A stretch of 64,000 nt of DNA from Ruegeria meonggei. GTDB lineage: Bacteria > Pseudomonadota > Alphaproteobacteria > Rhodobacterales > Rhodobacteraceae. Under the pieces are notes generated by a model. It searched no databases. It was not told where the DNA came from and saw only the letters and a program-made list of their open reading frames with translations. Position numbers and translations under genes: made by a program. Where the stretch lies: the NCBI RefSeq assembly GCF_900172215.1, contig NZ_FWFP01000004.1:1-64000 (forward strand). The letters are read 5' to 3'. Positions 1 through 8,730 of this stretch are shown in pieces; position 1 is the stretch's first letter; every line of letters starts with the position of its first letter.

Positions 1-150
1 CACGGCGGCCGAGACGATGTTCTCGGACGCGATCAACTCGATCTCGTCGCGCTGGCGGCCCAGCTCGGATGTGATCGAGCCGAACAGCTCGGGGTCGCGC
101 TCAGACAGGGACTGGGTGAAAAAACCGTCACGTCGATGGGGGGCATTCAC
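1..150 (-). CDS. glyA: Serine hydroxymethyltransferase, N-terminal part (cut by window edge)
   Basis: Only the first 50 codons are in the window. Reading begins at a GTG at 150, with an AAGGAG ribosome site about 8 bases upstream. The peptide contains the SHMT N-terminal hallmark [20 protein letters not shown]. The enzyme is cytosolic and PLP-dependent and interconverts glycine and serine with methylene-tetrahydrofolate, which is the C1 entry step of the serine cycle. It lies 21 bases downstream of ppc on the same strand and is the last visible gene of the operon. The catalytic lysine lies outside the window. GTG as start is inferred from the ribosome site and the family N-terminus. Confidence 0.9.
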   Translation of the reverse strand, partial: MNAPHRRDGFFTQSLSERDPELFGSITSELGRQRDEIELIASENIVSAAV

Positions 151-171
151 GTCGAAACTCCTTGGTAAAAG

Positions 172-2802
172 TCAACCGGTCCAGCCGAGGCCAGCCGAGA
201 TGGCGTTCATGGATTGCAAAAGCGGCACCGCAACGGTTCCTACCTGCGGGTCAGTACGGGACTGGCGTAGCAGATCGACCTGCAGCGTATGAATACGGGC
301 TAACTCGGCCCGTTTGCGATCAAACCTTTCGCACAGGCGCGGAAAGCGGTGGCCGATAGCCTGACCGCCGATCAGGAACTGCACGGCGGTACAGGCATTG
401 GCGTGCTCTGCGGTAATGGCCCCGAAAATGCGGGCGCGAATGTCGGAATCCTGCACCAGTCCTGCGTATTGCTCGGCCAGCGCCAGATCGGTTTGATAGA
501 GCGATTTCTCCATCTCATCTACGGCCAGTCGGAACAGGCGCGAATGCCGGAACAGATCCTGCAACACCTCGTCGCCACGTGCGCCGCGAAACTTGCGAAA
601 GCTGACCATTGCAGCGCCAAACCCATACCAGCCGGTGATCAGATGGCGGTTCTGCGACCAGGCGAACACCCAGGGAATGGCCCGCAGATCGTCCAGACTG
701 GCCGCTCCGAACCGGCGGGTCGGGCGCGATCCGATTTTCAGGCGTGCCAATTCTTCAACCGGGCTGGCCTGTTGGAAGTAGTCCAGAAACCCCGGCATCT
801 GCAGCAATGAGACATAAGCCGTCTGCGACAGTTCGGACAATGCATCCAGCGCGTCGTCGAATTCTGGGCGGGCAGGGGTTTCTGCCCGATTGGCGCTGTG
901 GCGCAGCGTGCTGGAGAGCAGCAGTTCCAGATGCGCCGCTGCCGTGCCCCGGTTGGCATACTTGGCCGAGACGACCTCGCCCTGTTCGGTCACGCGCAAA
1001 CGCCCGGTGATCGTGCCGCTGGGCTGCGCGGCGATGGCGCGGCCAGTGGGTGCTCCTCCTCGGCTAACCGAGCCACCCCGCCCGTGGAAGAACGCCGCGC
1101 GAAAGCCCTGAGACGCCAGGGCCGACACGATCCGACGCTGGGTGCGTTCAAGTTCCCAGGTCGAGCAGAAATAGCCGCCATCCTTGCCGCTGTCGGAATA
1201 GCCCAGCATTACCTCGATCATAGTGCCGCCGGTCTTGAGGCTGCGGCGGGCGAGGGGCACATTCAGAACATCCAGCAGGATTGCTGGGGCATTGCGCAGA
1301 TCAGCAATGGTTTCAAACAGTGGTACCACCGAGATATCTAATGTCTCGGACCCGAACCCAGCATAGCGCGCCAGCAAGTAGACGCCCAGAATGTCATCGG
1401 CGGAACGGGTCATCGACAGGATGAAGGGCCCCATAGCCTTGGGGTCGGGGCCCGTGCGCGCAGCATACACGAGGGACAGAAGGGCCAGCAATTCCTGGGC
1501 CTGATCACTCAAGTCATCGCGCAGGTGGTATTGCAGGTTTTGGTTGGCCAGTTCGGCGCGCAGACGGGTGGACCACTGGGGTGATCCATACTCTGGGGCC
1601 TGGCCGGACAGGGCCCAGATCTCGGCCAGAACATCGGTTGTCACGGTCGAATTTTGACGGATGTCCAGCGTTGCGGTACGGAACCCGAATACGGATGCCG
1701 CCCGACGCAGTGGCCGGATATGTCGCTGGGCCAGGATATCGGCGTCGACGGCGCACAGGGCCGCGTCCAACGCATCCAAGTCACTCTCAAACTGCGAAAT
1801 ATGATCGTACCCGTCCTCGGTCAGCCGTCGGCGCACGGCGCTGAGCGCCTGCCGGAATGGCTCATTAGGATTGCGGGTGTCGTCTGGCACATAGTCAATG
1901 ATCGCTTGCAACCGCGCGGCATGGGGGGCGGGCAGGGGCAGGATCAAAGCGCTGATGCTCAGCCGCCCCGCAGCTTGATCAAGGGTCCGCGTATAAAGAT
2001 CAAGCGCTGTCTCGCGCCCACGTTGCAGGGCGAGGGCGGTCATCTCGGTGGTGACGTTGGGGTTGCCATCGCGGTCGCCACCGATCCAGCTGTGAAAGCG
2101 AATATTTGGCGTCACCGGCAGAGTCTGACCCAGAACCTGCAGACAGGCCTGATCGAACCGGTCCATCACCTGCGGTACCGCGTCAAAGATCGCGTCGCGA
2201 AAAAACTGCAGCCCCCACTCGATCTCGTCGTGCAGGCTGGGGCGGGACAGGCGCAATTCACCGGTTAGCCACAGCAGGTCGATCTCACCCTCAAGACCAG
2301 ACAATAGTTCCGCCCTTTCCGTCGGGGTCCATCGCTGGGTTTCAAGGCTCACAAGAGTGCGATAGATGCGGCGGTGAATTTCAAGAACGGTGACGCGCTT
2401 GGCCTCGGTCGGATGCGCCGTCAGGGTGGGTCCGGCCAAAAGCTCACTAGCCAGCTTTTCGGTTTGACCGATGCTTGGCGCCAGATCTGACAGAGCTTGG
2501 GCAAAACCACCTTCGACGGCCTCGGGCCCTTTGTTGGTTTCGGTTAGGCGGCGGTTCCGGACCTCGGTGTTTTCGTCGATGATGCGCAAAACCTGGAACC
2601 AGATCGAAAGCGCTTGAAGATACGGCGTTGCGGCCGGGCCTGTGGGGATGGGTGCCAACGGCGCAGCCTCGGCCCAGCTTGCGACATGAGGCGCGCGCTT
2701 CAGCAAAATGTTGTGCCACAATGTCCACAATTCAGCCCTCAACCCGTCGGCATAGACCGATGGGCCGGGCGTAGCTTGGGTATCCCGGGCCAGAGATTGC
2801 AT
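172..2802 (-). CDS. ppc: Phosphoenolpyruvate carboxylase
   Basis: An 876-residue protein, close to the usual bacterial length. It carboxylates PEP to oxaloacetate in the cytosol. Visible signatures are LTAHPTEAKR with the catalytic histidine near residue 130, GYSDSGKDGG, and the glycine-rich FHGRGGSVSRGG loop around residue 571. The start ATG overlaps the hprA stop by one base (TGATG), so translation is probably coupled. Its place between hprA and glyA, with malate thiokinase upstream, points to the serine-cycle role of supplying oxaloacetate for malate rather than only anaplerosis. Whether it is insensitive to acetyl-CoA, as in some methylotroph enzymes, cannot be told from sequence. Confidence 0.95.
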   Translation of the reverse strand: MQSLARDTQATPGPSVYADGLRAELWTLWHNILLKRAPHVASWAEAAPLAPIPTGPAATPYLQALSIWFQVLRIIDENTEVRNRRLTETNKGPEAVEGGFAQALSDLAPSIGQTEKLASELLAGPTLTAHPTEAKRVTVLEIHRRIYRTLVSLETQRWTPTERAELLSGLEGEIDLLWLTGELRLSRPSLHDEIEWGLQFFRDAIFDAVPQVMDRFDQACLQVLGQTLPVTPNIRFHSWIGGDRDGNPNVTTEMTALALQRGRETALDLYTRTLDQAAGRLSISALILPLPAPHAARLQAIIDYVPDDTRNPNEPFRQALSAVRRRLTEDGYDHISQFESDLDALDAALCAVDADILAQRHIRPLRRAASVFGFRTATLDIRQNSTVTTDVLAEIWALSGQAPEYGSPQWSTRLRAELANQNLQYHLRDDLSDQAQELLALLSLVYAARTGPDPKAMGPFILSMTRSADDILGVYLLARYAGFGSETLDISVVPLFETIADLRNAPAILLDVLNVPLARRSLKTGGTMIEVMLGYSDSGKDGGYFCSTWELERTQRRIVSALASQGFRAAFFHGRGGSVSRGGAPTGRAIAAQPSGTITGRLRVTEQGEVVSAKYANRGTAAAHLELLLSSTLRHSANRAETPARPEFDDALDALSELSQTAYVSLLQMPGFLDYFQQASPVEELARLKIGSRPTRRFGAASLDDLRAIPWVFAWSQNRHLITGWYGFGAAMVSFRKFRGARGDEVLQDLFRHSRLFRLAVDEMEKSLYQTDLALAEQYAGLVQDSDIRARIFGAITAEHANACTAVQFLIGGQAIGHRFPRLCERFDRKRAELARIHTLQVDLLRQSRTDPQVGTVAVPLLQSMNAISAGLGWTG

Positions 2803-3773
2803 CAGATCACCCGATCCCGTGGCGCGCGACCGGCAAAGAAGTCACCCAGATTGTCCAGAACGCGAAAACCCATCGCCTCGCGTGCTTCGCGGGTTGCGCT
2901 GCCCAGATGAGGCAGCATCACCAGATTGTCGCATTGCAGAAGATCGGGGCTGATGCGGGGCTCGCCGTCAAAGACATCCAGTGCCGCACCACCGATCATT
3001 TCAAACATCAGGGCCTGGATCAGCGCCCATTCGTCGATCACCTCACCGCGCGCGGCGTTGATCAGAAAGGCGTCGGGTTTCATCAGGTTCAGCCGACGGG
3101 CATTGATCAGGTTTCGGTTCGCCGCCCCGCCGGGGCAGTGCAAGGAGACAAAATCACACTGGGGCAGCAGCTCGTCCACCGAATCCACCTGTGTGGCATT
3201 GCACTGCTGCAGCAGTTCGGGCGCCACGCGGCTGCGGTTCTGCACCACGATCTTCATGCCAAAGCCGTGATGTGCACGGCGAGCCATTTGCTGGCCTATG
3301 CGGCCGAACCCGATGATGCCCAGCGTCTTTCCGCTGACCTTGGTGCCGACCAGATGTGTGGGCCGCCACCCCGTCCAGTTGCCCGAGCGCAACTCTCGCT
3401 CGCCCTCGCCCGCGCGGCGCGCGACCATCAACAGCAGGGTCATAGCGATATCAGCGGTGCATTCGGACAGAACGTCCGGCGTATTGGTGACCGTCATGCC
3501 CAATTCGCGCGCCGAAGGCTCGCAGATATGGCTGTAGCCGACGCCGTAATTTGCAATGATTTTGGTCTGTGCGCCGTCGACGTCCAGCGCCTCGGCATTC
3601 AGGGTGTCTGTGACAGTCGGCAGCACCGCGTCATAGCGTTTTAGCGCATCGCGGATATCTGCCGGGGACATCGGTTTGTCCCCGGTATTGAGTACGGTGT
3701 CATAGTTTTCGGCCAGCTGCGCCTCGACGGCAGCAGGCCAGCGACGGGTAACAAGAACCGAAGGTTTGACCAT
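2802..3773 (-). CDS. hprA: Hydroxypyruvate reductase (D-2-hydroxyacid dehydrogenase family)
   Basis: A 323-residue NAD(P)H-dependent dehydrogenase. The Rossmann motif GFGRIGQQ lies near residue 155. The catalytic triad of the family is visible as Arg in NAARGEVID, Glu in VFDGEPRIS and His in LPHLGSAT. In the serine cycle it reduces hydroxypyruvate, made by serine-glyoxylate aminotransferase, to glycerate. The family also contains glyoxylate reductases and phosphoglycerate dehydrogenases, so the substrate is assigned mainly from its place between mtkB and ppc. Both ends are translationally coupled: TAATG with mtkB and TGATG with ppc. Confidence 0.88.
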   Translation of the reverse strand: MVKPSVLVTRRWPAAVEAQLAENYDTVLNTGDKPMSPADIRDALKRYDAVLPTVTDTLNAEALDVDGAQTKIIANYGVGYSHICEPSARELGMTVTNTPDVLSECTADIAMTLLLMVARRAGEGERELRSGNWTGWRPTHLVGTKVSGKTLGIIGFGRIGQQMARRAHHGFGMKIVVQNRSRVAPELLQQCNATQVDSVDELLPQCDFVSLHCPGGAANRNLINARRLNLMKPDAFLINAARGEVIDEWALIQALMFEMIGGAALDVFDGEPRISPDLLQCDNLVMLPHLGSATREAREAMGFRVLDNLGDFFAGRAPRDRVI

Positions 3774-4663
3774 TACGCAGCCTTTCTCATGACGCGGGCG
3801 ATGGTTTCGCCGATGACAGCCGGGTTTTCAGCGACCGTGACACCGGCAGCCGACAGGATTTCCACTTTTTCTGAAGCACTCTCACCAAAAGCTGAGATGA
3901 TCGCGCCCGCATGACCCATCGTCCGGCCCTTGGGTGCAGTCAGACCCGCAACATAGGCAATCACGGGTTTTGAGATGTGATCGCGGATGTATTCCGCAGC
4001 CTCAGCTTCTTGCGGGCCGCCGATCTCACCGATCATGGCGATAACCTCGGTGTCTTCGTCCCATTCGAACCTTTCCAGAATATCGCGGAACGAAGATCCG
4101 TTGATCGGGTCTCCGCCAATGCCGACGCTGGTCGAAACACCGATACCGCGCTCTTTCAGTTGTGCGGCGGCCTCATAGCCCAGTGTGCCCGAGCGACCGA
4201 TTATGCCGACGTTGCCAGGCAAGTAGATATGACCCGGCATGATCCCAAGCAGCGCTTTGCCGGGGCTGATGGTTCCGGCACAGTTTGGGCCGGTCAGAAC
4301 CATTCGCTTATCCTTGGGATAGCGGTACATGTAGCGTTTGACCCGGATCATGTCCTGCGCCGGGATGCCGTCGGTGATGCACGCGCAATAGCGGATGCCC
4401 GCGTCTGCGGCCTCCATGATCGAATCCGCTGCAAACGGGGGCGGGACAAACACAAGACTGGCTTCGGCGCCGGTGGCCTCAACGGCCTGTTTGACGGTGT
4501 CGAACACCGGCACGCCTTCGACAGTTTCACCGCCTTTGCCGGGGACAACACCGCCGACAACATTGGTGCCGTAATTCAGCATGTCCATGGTGTGGAATCG
4601 CGCCATACGTCCGGTGATGCCCTGAACGATTACGCGAGTGTCACGGTCGAGGAGAATACTCAT
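3773..4663 (-). CDS. mtkB: Malate thiokinase (malate-CoA ligase) alpha subunit
   Basis: A 296-residue paralogue of succinyl-CoA synthetase alpha (SucD). It has the CoA-binding N-terminal fold (VQGITGRMARFHT), GPNCAGTISPGK, the GRSGTLGYEA loop and the phosphohistidine region MGHAGAIISAF. The start MSILLDRD at 4663 is chosen because it matches methylotroph MtkB N-termini and overlaps the mtkA stop as TAATG; a start 15 codons upstream would lie inside mtkA. With MtkA it makes malyl-CoA from malate, CoA and ATP, to be cleaved to glyoxylate and acetyl-CoA. The alternative, a second SucCD, is unlikely given the operon partners. The malyl-CoA lyase gene is not in the window. Confidence 0.92.
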   Translation of the reverse strand: MSILLDRDTRVIVQGITGRMARFHTMDMLNYGTNVVGGVVPGKGGETVEGVPVFDTVKQAVEATGAEASLVFVPPPFAADSIMEAADAGIRYCACITDGIPAQDMIRVKRYMYRYPKDKRMVLTGPNCAGTISPGKALLGIMPGHIYLPGNVGIIGRSGTLGYEAAAQLKERGIGVSTSVGIGGDPINGSSFRDILERFEWDEDTEVIAMIGEIGGPQEAEAAEYIRDHISKPVIAYVAGLTAPKGRTMGHAGAIISAFGESASEKVEILSAAGVTVAENPAVIGETIARVMRKAA

Positions 4664-5859
4664 TACACAGCCCTCATTTTGGTGTTTTGAGTCAAATCGC
4701 TTTTCCACGCACCCACGGCGCGCTCAGCGGCCTCCATCAGGGTGGTGGCGCGGATAATCGGCAGGCCGGACTGGGCCAGGATTTTCTGACCTTCCTCCAC
4801 ATTCGTACCGGCCAGGCGCACGACGACGGGCAGTTCGATCTGCAATTCCCGCAGCGCCTGGACGACCCCTTCGGCCACCCAGTCACAGCGATTGATACCC
4901 GCAAAAATGTTGACCAGAACCGCCTGCACGTTGTCGTCAGACAGCACCAATCGGAAGGCCTTGGCCACACGTTCTGGTGAAGCGCCGCCTCCGATATCCA
5001 GGAAATTGGCGGGTTCGCCACCGGCCAGTTTGATCGTGTCCATAGTGGCCATGGCCAGACCGGCACCGTTCACGATGCAGCCGATATTGCCGTCCAGACC
5101 GACATAAGACAGACCGCGATCCGCCGCGCGGCTTTCACGCGGGTCTTCCTGACTTTTGTCGCGCAATTCCGAGATCTGGGGGTGCCTGAAAAGTGCGTTG
5201 TCGTCAAAGCTCATCTTGGCATCCAGCGCCAAAACGCGGTCGTCGCCCGTGACAACCAAGGGGTTGATTTCCACCATGGTTGCATCCAACTCGCTGAAGG
5301 CGGAATAGCAGCCTTGCAACGTCCGGACCATTTGTTGAACCAGGCGGGGTTCCAGCCCTAGGTTGAAGGCAATCTCGCGCGCCTGAAACTCTTGCAGGCC
5401 GACGGCGGGTTCGACGATGGAACGTACGATGCTGTCGGGACGCTCGGCCGAGATTTCCTCGATCTCCATCCCGCCTTCGGACGAGGCGACGATCATCACC
5501 CTTTGGCTGGACCGATCCAGCACAAAGCCCAGATAAATCTCGCGGTCGATGGGCACAGCAGATTCAACATAGACACGGTAGATGCCTTTGCCCTCCGGGC
5601 CGGTTTGATGCGTCACCAGTTTGCGGCCGAACATCTCGTCGCAGGCGCTATGGATCTCGTTTTCGGTGTTGCACAGCTTGACGCCACCGGCCTTGCCGCG
5701 GCCCCCCGCATGAACCTGCGCCTTTACAATCCACTTGTCGCCACCCAACTCGCGGGCACGATAGGCTGCCTGTTCCGGGCTATAGGCCAATGCGCCCGAC
5801 GGTACGGCGACACCGAAATTCGAAAGAACCTCTTTCGCCTGATACTCATGAATGTCCAT
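4663..5859 (-). CDS. mtkA: Malate thiokinase (malate-CoA ligase) beta subunit
   Basis: A 398-residue ATP-grasp protein related to SucC. It begins [12 protein letters not shown] and carries [16 protein letters not shown] (nucleotide-binding), LEINPL-type residues ([10 protein letters not shown]), and the CoA-ligase segment [15 protein letters not shown] followed by [15 protein letters not shown]. The start at 5859 lies 7 bases after AGGAGG; an in-frame ATG two codons earlier is too close to that site. The stop overlaps mtkB as TAATG. It works as a complex with MtkB. Family and operon context separate it from TCA-cycle SucC, although the two cannot be told apart by motif alone. Confidence 0.92.
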   Translation of the reverse strand: MDIHEYQAKEVLSNFGVAVPSGALAYSPEQAAYRARELGGDKWIVKAQVHAGGRGKAGGVKLCNTENEIHSACDEMFGRKLVTHQTGPEGKGIYRVYVESAVPIDREIYLGFVLDRSSQRVMIVASSEGGMEIEEISAERPDSIVRSIVEPAVGLQEFQAREIAFNLGLEPRLVQQMVRTLQGCYSAFSELDATMVEINPLVVTGDDRVLALDAKMSFDDNALFRHPQISELRDKSQEDPRESRAADRGLSYVGLDGNIGCIVNGAGLAMATMDTIKLAGGEPANFLDIGGGASPERVAKAFRLVLSDDNVQAVLVNIFAGINRCDWVAEGVVQALRELQIELPVVVRLAGTNVEEGQKILAQSGLPIIRATTLMEAAERAVGAWKSDLTQNTKMRAV

Positions 5860-5887
5860 CTGCATTCCTCCTGTTGATGCAGCGCGA

Positions 5888-7129
5888 TTACGCGGCGATC
5901 GATGTGCCGTAGCGGCTTTCGAGCAGCGCCTCGATTTCTTCGAAATCCACCCGACCGCCCAGCTCACGCAGGGCTTCGGCGAACAAGCGCACGATGCGGC
6001 TGACGGCCTGACGATTCAGTTGGTTGAGAATTCCAATGCGCACCTGTACTGGCGCGCTGAGGGTTGGCCAGATGCCAAAACCACGGGCCCGGCAGTTTTG
6101 CACCAGCTCCATTTCGCGCCCGACCAGTTCAGGGGGCAAGTTCAACACTACGAGGCTGGGCATATCCGATGTCACCTCGCATCCCAGTGCGGTTACCGCG
6201 TCGCGCAGGACCTTTTCGTGAGTCCGGTAAGACGACGACCGCTTGGTCAGCCCCTCTTGCAGGGTCAGGCGTAGTGCTTCGTGGAAGGCGGCGACGGCAT
6301 ATCCGGAATGGGTTCGGTGATAGGTGCCTTTTTCCACGTCCTTTCCATCGACGATGCCCCAGTGGCGGGCTTCAAAAATCGGGTTGTGGACATAGCTGTA
6401 AGCGCCGGATGTTTTCAGGCTGTCAATATAGGCGTCTGTGAAACTGACAGGCGCATAGGTCAGCGGCAAACAGCACAGGCCTTTTTGCGGGCAAGAGGCC
6501 CAGCCGACAATGCCGGGAAAATCATCAATGCAGAAATCTTCTGCGCCAAGCGAAGATACCGCGTCGATCAGACCCATAGCATCGTGTTGCGTACAGGCAT
6601 CCGAAAATCCGCGCAGATCATTGACCCGGCCCGAGCCGGTTTCCCAATGTGCCATGAAAGCCCATTTTGGTTTGTGTTCGGCCAGTGCCGCCGCAACCAC
6701 TTCTCCGGTGACCGTCTGGCCGTGCGGGATTTCGATGACGGTGACGCTTGCGGCTTGCGGGTCCAGCGGGTTGGCCGTGTGTTCCAGCCGCGTTGCGGCT
6801 TTGATCCTGAGGGTTAGCGCGTCGATCCCAGAGAAGGTGCCATTTGAAAATGCCACGACCTTGTCGCCGGGCATGACGGCGGAAAACATCGCGTCCAGCC
6901 CGCTCCAACCGGTCCCGGCAACTGCGAAGGTGTAGGTGTTGTTGGTACCCCAGATTTCGCGCAGCATATGCTTGCATTCGATCATGCCACGCAGAACATC
7001 GCCCTGCATATGATCCGCAACCCCGGCGCTGGAAAACGCGTGTAACACACGGGCATCGGTATTGCCCGGTCCGGGACCTGCCGCCAGCGTCTCGGGGATC
7101 TCGAGCGGGGCATAAATCTGGAAAGTCAT
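5888..7129 (-). CDS. sga: Serine-glyoxylate aminotransferase
   Basis: A 413-residue class V, PLP-dependent aminotransferase. The N-terminal [17 protein letters not shown] segment and [13 protein letters not shown], holding the Schiff-base lysine, are typical of the SgaA/AGXT branch. It transfers the amino group of serine to glyoxylate, giving hydroxypyruvate and glycine, and so links both halves of the serine cycle. It is the first gene of the operon, with AGGAGG 7 bases before the ATG and 28 bases between its stop and mtkA. Transcription probably starts in the 220-base gap shared with the divergent LuxR-type regulator. Confidence 0.92.
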   Translation of the reverse strand: MTFQIYAPLEIPETLAAGPGPGNTDARVLHAFSSAGVADHMQGDVLRGMIECKHMLREIWGTNNTYTFAVAGTGWSGLDAMFSAVMPGDKVVAFSNGTFSGIDALTLRIKAATRLEHTANPLDPQAASVTVIEIPHGQTVTGEVVAAALAEHKPKWAFMAHWETGSGRVNDLRGFSDACTQHDAMGLIDAVSSLGAEDFCIDDFPGIVGWASCPQKGLCCLPLTYAPVSFTDAYIDSLKTSGAYSYVHNPIFEARHWGIVDGKDVEKGTYHRTHSGYAVAAFHEALRLTLQEGLTKRSSSYRTHEKVLRDAVTALGCEVTSDMPSLVVLNLPPELVGREMELVQNCRARGFGIWPTLSAPVQVRIGILNQLNRQAVSRIVRLFAEALRELGGRVDFEEIEALLESRYGTSIAA

Positions 7130-7349
7130 GTGCGATCCTCCTCAATCGTCGGGGTGGCAACCCACGCCCAAACATCGCGTTGAGGATCAGAAAAGCGCTG
7201 CTTGCGTCAGTACGCAACGTAACTTACTACTGCTTTAGGGCATCTATTTGGATGGGAAAAAACCTACCCAATTAGGCCGGAATACCGAAGTATACCGAAA
7301 AAGTACCCACCCTTTTGGGTAGAATGTTTAAATTTTGGGCGTAAAAACA
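7130..7349. promoter_or_regulatory. Divergent promoter region of serine-cycle operon and LuxR-type gene, with nested repeats
   Basis: This gap holds several repeats. TTGCGT-CAGT-ACGCAA (7202-7217) is a 6-base-arm dyad. CTACCCAA (7264-7271) and TTGGGTAG (7315-7322) are perfect inverted copies. Between them ATACCGAA occurs twice as a direct repeat with a 10-base period (7282-7289 and 7292-7299). Such helical phasing suits a dimeric regulator. Binding by the adjacent LuxR-type protein is inference. Confidence 0.55.
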
Positions 7350-7979
7350 ATGACCGAGCCTTTGCACCATCCGATTGACGTTATGCTGGCAGACAACAAC
7401 CCGTTGGTTCTTTCGGCGATGTCAGAGATTTTTGAACGCGATCCGCGATTCTCTTTGGTGGCGACCTCAGCCACGGCCGAAGGGTTTCTGGGCGCAGTGA
7501 TGCGCGTGCCGGTTCAGGTCTGCGTAATTGCCTGGACCTTGCCTGTTCTGGGCGCGGCCAAACTGATCGAGGTTCTGCGCGAACAGGAAAACGCACCTCG
7601 CTTTGTTGTTTATGGCGATGTCGCGGGTGACGTGCCGCGTTTGGCGATGCAGGCTGGCGCGGCCGGGTTCTCGCCGCGCTCGGGCGAGGTCGAGGACCTG
7701 TTGGAGACCTGCGCCGAGGTCGCAGCTGGGAAAATGGTGTTCCCGTTCATCGATGTGCGTAAGATGCAGCAGGATCCGATCCATAACCTGTCTCGCAAAG
7801 AGCGCGAGATCCTTTTGGCATTATCCAAGGGCATGTCGAACCGAGAGTTGTCCAAAGACCTGCAGATTTCGACCAACACGGTAAAATTTCACCTGTCCAA
7901 CATTTATGAGAAGTTGTCGGTCAAGAACCGTGCGCAGGCCATCGCGTATTTCTATTCGTCCCAATCTACGTCGGAATAG
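7350..7979 (+). CDS. LuxR/NarL-type regulator with a pseudo-receiver domain
   Basis: A 209-residue two-domain protein: receiver-like fold (about 8-125) and LuxR-type helix-turn-helix (about 145-205, with LSRKEREILLALSKGMSNREL and STNTVKFHLSNIYEKL). The receiver lacks every phosphotransfer residue: the acceptor Asp is Ala61 (in VIAWTLP), the acidic pair is D15-N16, the Ser/Thr position is Tyr88 and the conserved Lys is Arg110. Phosphorylation by a kinase is therefore unlikely, and none is nearby. It is divergent to sga and is the obvious candidate regulator of the serine-cycle operon. Start ATG 7350 is preferred over an upstream TTG at 7335. The DNA-binding domain looks intact. Confidence 0.85.
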   Translation: MTEPLHHPIDVMLADNNPLVLSAMSEIFERDPRFSLVATSATAEGFLGAVMRVPVQVCVIAWTLPVLGAAKLIEVLREQENAPRFVVYGDVAGDVPRLAMQAGAAGFSPRSGEVEDLLETCAEVAAGKMVFPFIDVRKMQQDPIHNLSRKEREILLALSKGMSNRELSKDLQISTNTVKFHLSNIYEKLSVKNRAQAIAYFYSSQSTSE

Positions 7980-8001
7980 CCCCGTGGGTTGGGGGAAGGG
8001 G

Positions 8002-8643
8002 TCAGTTCAGCATCCTGCGTGCGACATCTTCCAGAAGGTCGTGCAGATCGAACTCCTGACCCTTTTCGGCAAGACCCTGCTCGCGCAGGATGAAGGACAG
8101 CCCGTGAACAAAGCTCCATAACAGGAACCCCCGACGGCGGACTTCTTCGGTGATTCCCGGCTCATCCAAGCATTTTGCGATCTCGGTCAGCAGGATGTTG
8201 AAGCTCTGCTGTCCCCCTTCCTCAAGCCGGGGGTCGGCGATCCGGTCTGTGAAGCCGCCGAATTTCAGGCTAAATATACCAGGCTCGCGCAGGGCGAAGG
8301 ATACGTATTCCATTCCTATCGCGGTCACGCGCTCGGGTGATCCCTCGGGTATACCTTCCAACGCGGCCAACATTCTGGACCGATGCCGGAGCATCCCTTC
8401 CAAAACTGCAGCGACCAGCATTTCAGTCTTGTTTTTAAAGTGCTTATAGGGCGCGGCCGTAGACACCCCAGCCAACCTGCACGCATCGGAAACCGAAAAG
8501 CTATCGGGCCCTTTTTCCTCGACCAGTTGGCGCGTCGCTTCGATCAGGGCAGCACGAAGGTCCCCATGATGATAGGTCTTCTTGCCAGTCGTCCGGGGCT
8601 GTGATCCGGCGTCATAGTCTTGGTTCTTTTGGCCATTGCTCAT
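8002..8643 (-). CDS. TetR/AcrR-family repressor
   Basis: A 213-residue regulator. The N-terminal TetR helix-turn-helix covers about residues 25-72 (YHHGDLRAALIEATRQLVEEKG, then VSDACRLAGVSTAAPYKHFKNK). The C-terminal ligand domain resembles the WHG-type TetR_C group (ALREPGIFSLKFGG). It is divergent to an RND pump and separated from it by 87 bases that hold a perfect 14-base palindrome, so it most likely represses the pump and itself. It converges on the LuxR-type gene with only 22 bases between the stops. The inducer is unknown. Confidence 0.88.
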   Translation of the reverse strand: MSNGQKNQDYDAGSQPRTTGKKTYHHGDLRAALIEATRQLVEEKGPDSFSVSDACRLAGVSTAAPYKHFKNKTEMLVAAVLEGMLRHRSRMLAALEGIPEGSPERVTAIGMEYVSFALREPGIFSLKFGGFTDRIADPRLEEGGQQSFNILLTEIAKCLDEPGITEEVRRRGFLLWSFVHGLSFILREQGLAEKGQEFDLHDLLEDVARRMLN

Positions 8644-8672
8644 GATCCAAGATGTTGCAGATCACGTATACC

Positions 8673-8717
8673 TTGTCAAAGTAAGAAATTCTAACATATG
8701 TTAGAGATGCTAACTTT
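8673..8717. promoter_or_regulatory. TetR operator and pump promoter
   Basis: CTAACATATGTTAG (8691-8704) is a perfect palindrome. Its right half GTTAG pairs again with CTAAC at 8710-8714, giving overlapping dyads. A possible -35 TTGTCA (8673-8678) lies 17 bases before TATGTT (8696-8701), so a repressor on the palindrome would cover the -10 box. The site lies between the divergent TetR and efflux genes. Confidence 0.6.
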
Positions 8718-8730
8718 ATGAGGTTGCCGC

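Noticed and set aside
1654..2268. Long plus-strand frame inside ppc.
   Set aside because: It is antisense to a strongly supported ppc coding region; GC-rich third positions commonly create such frames.
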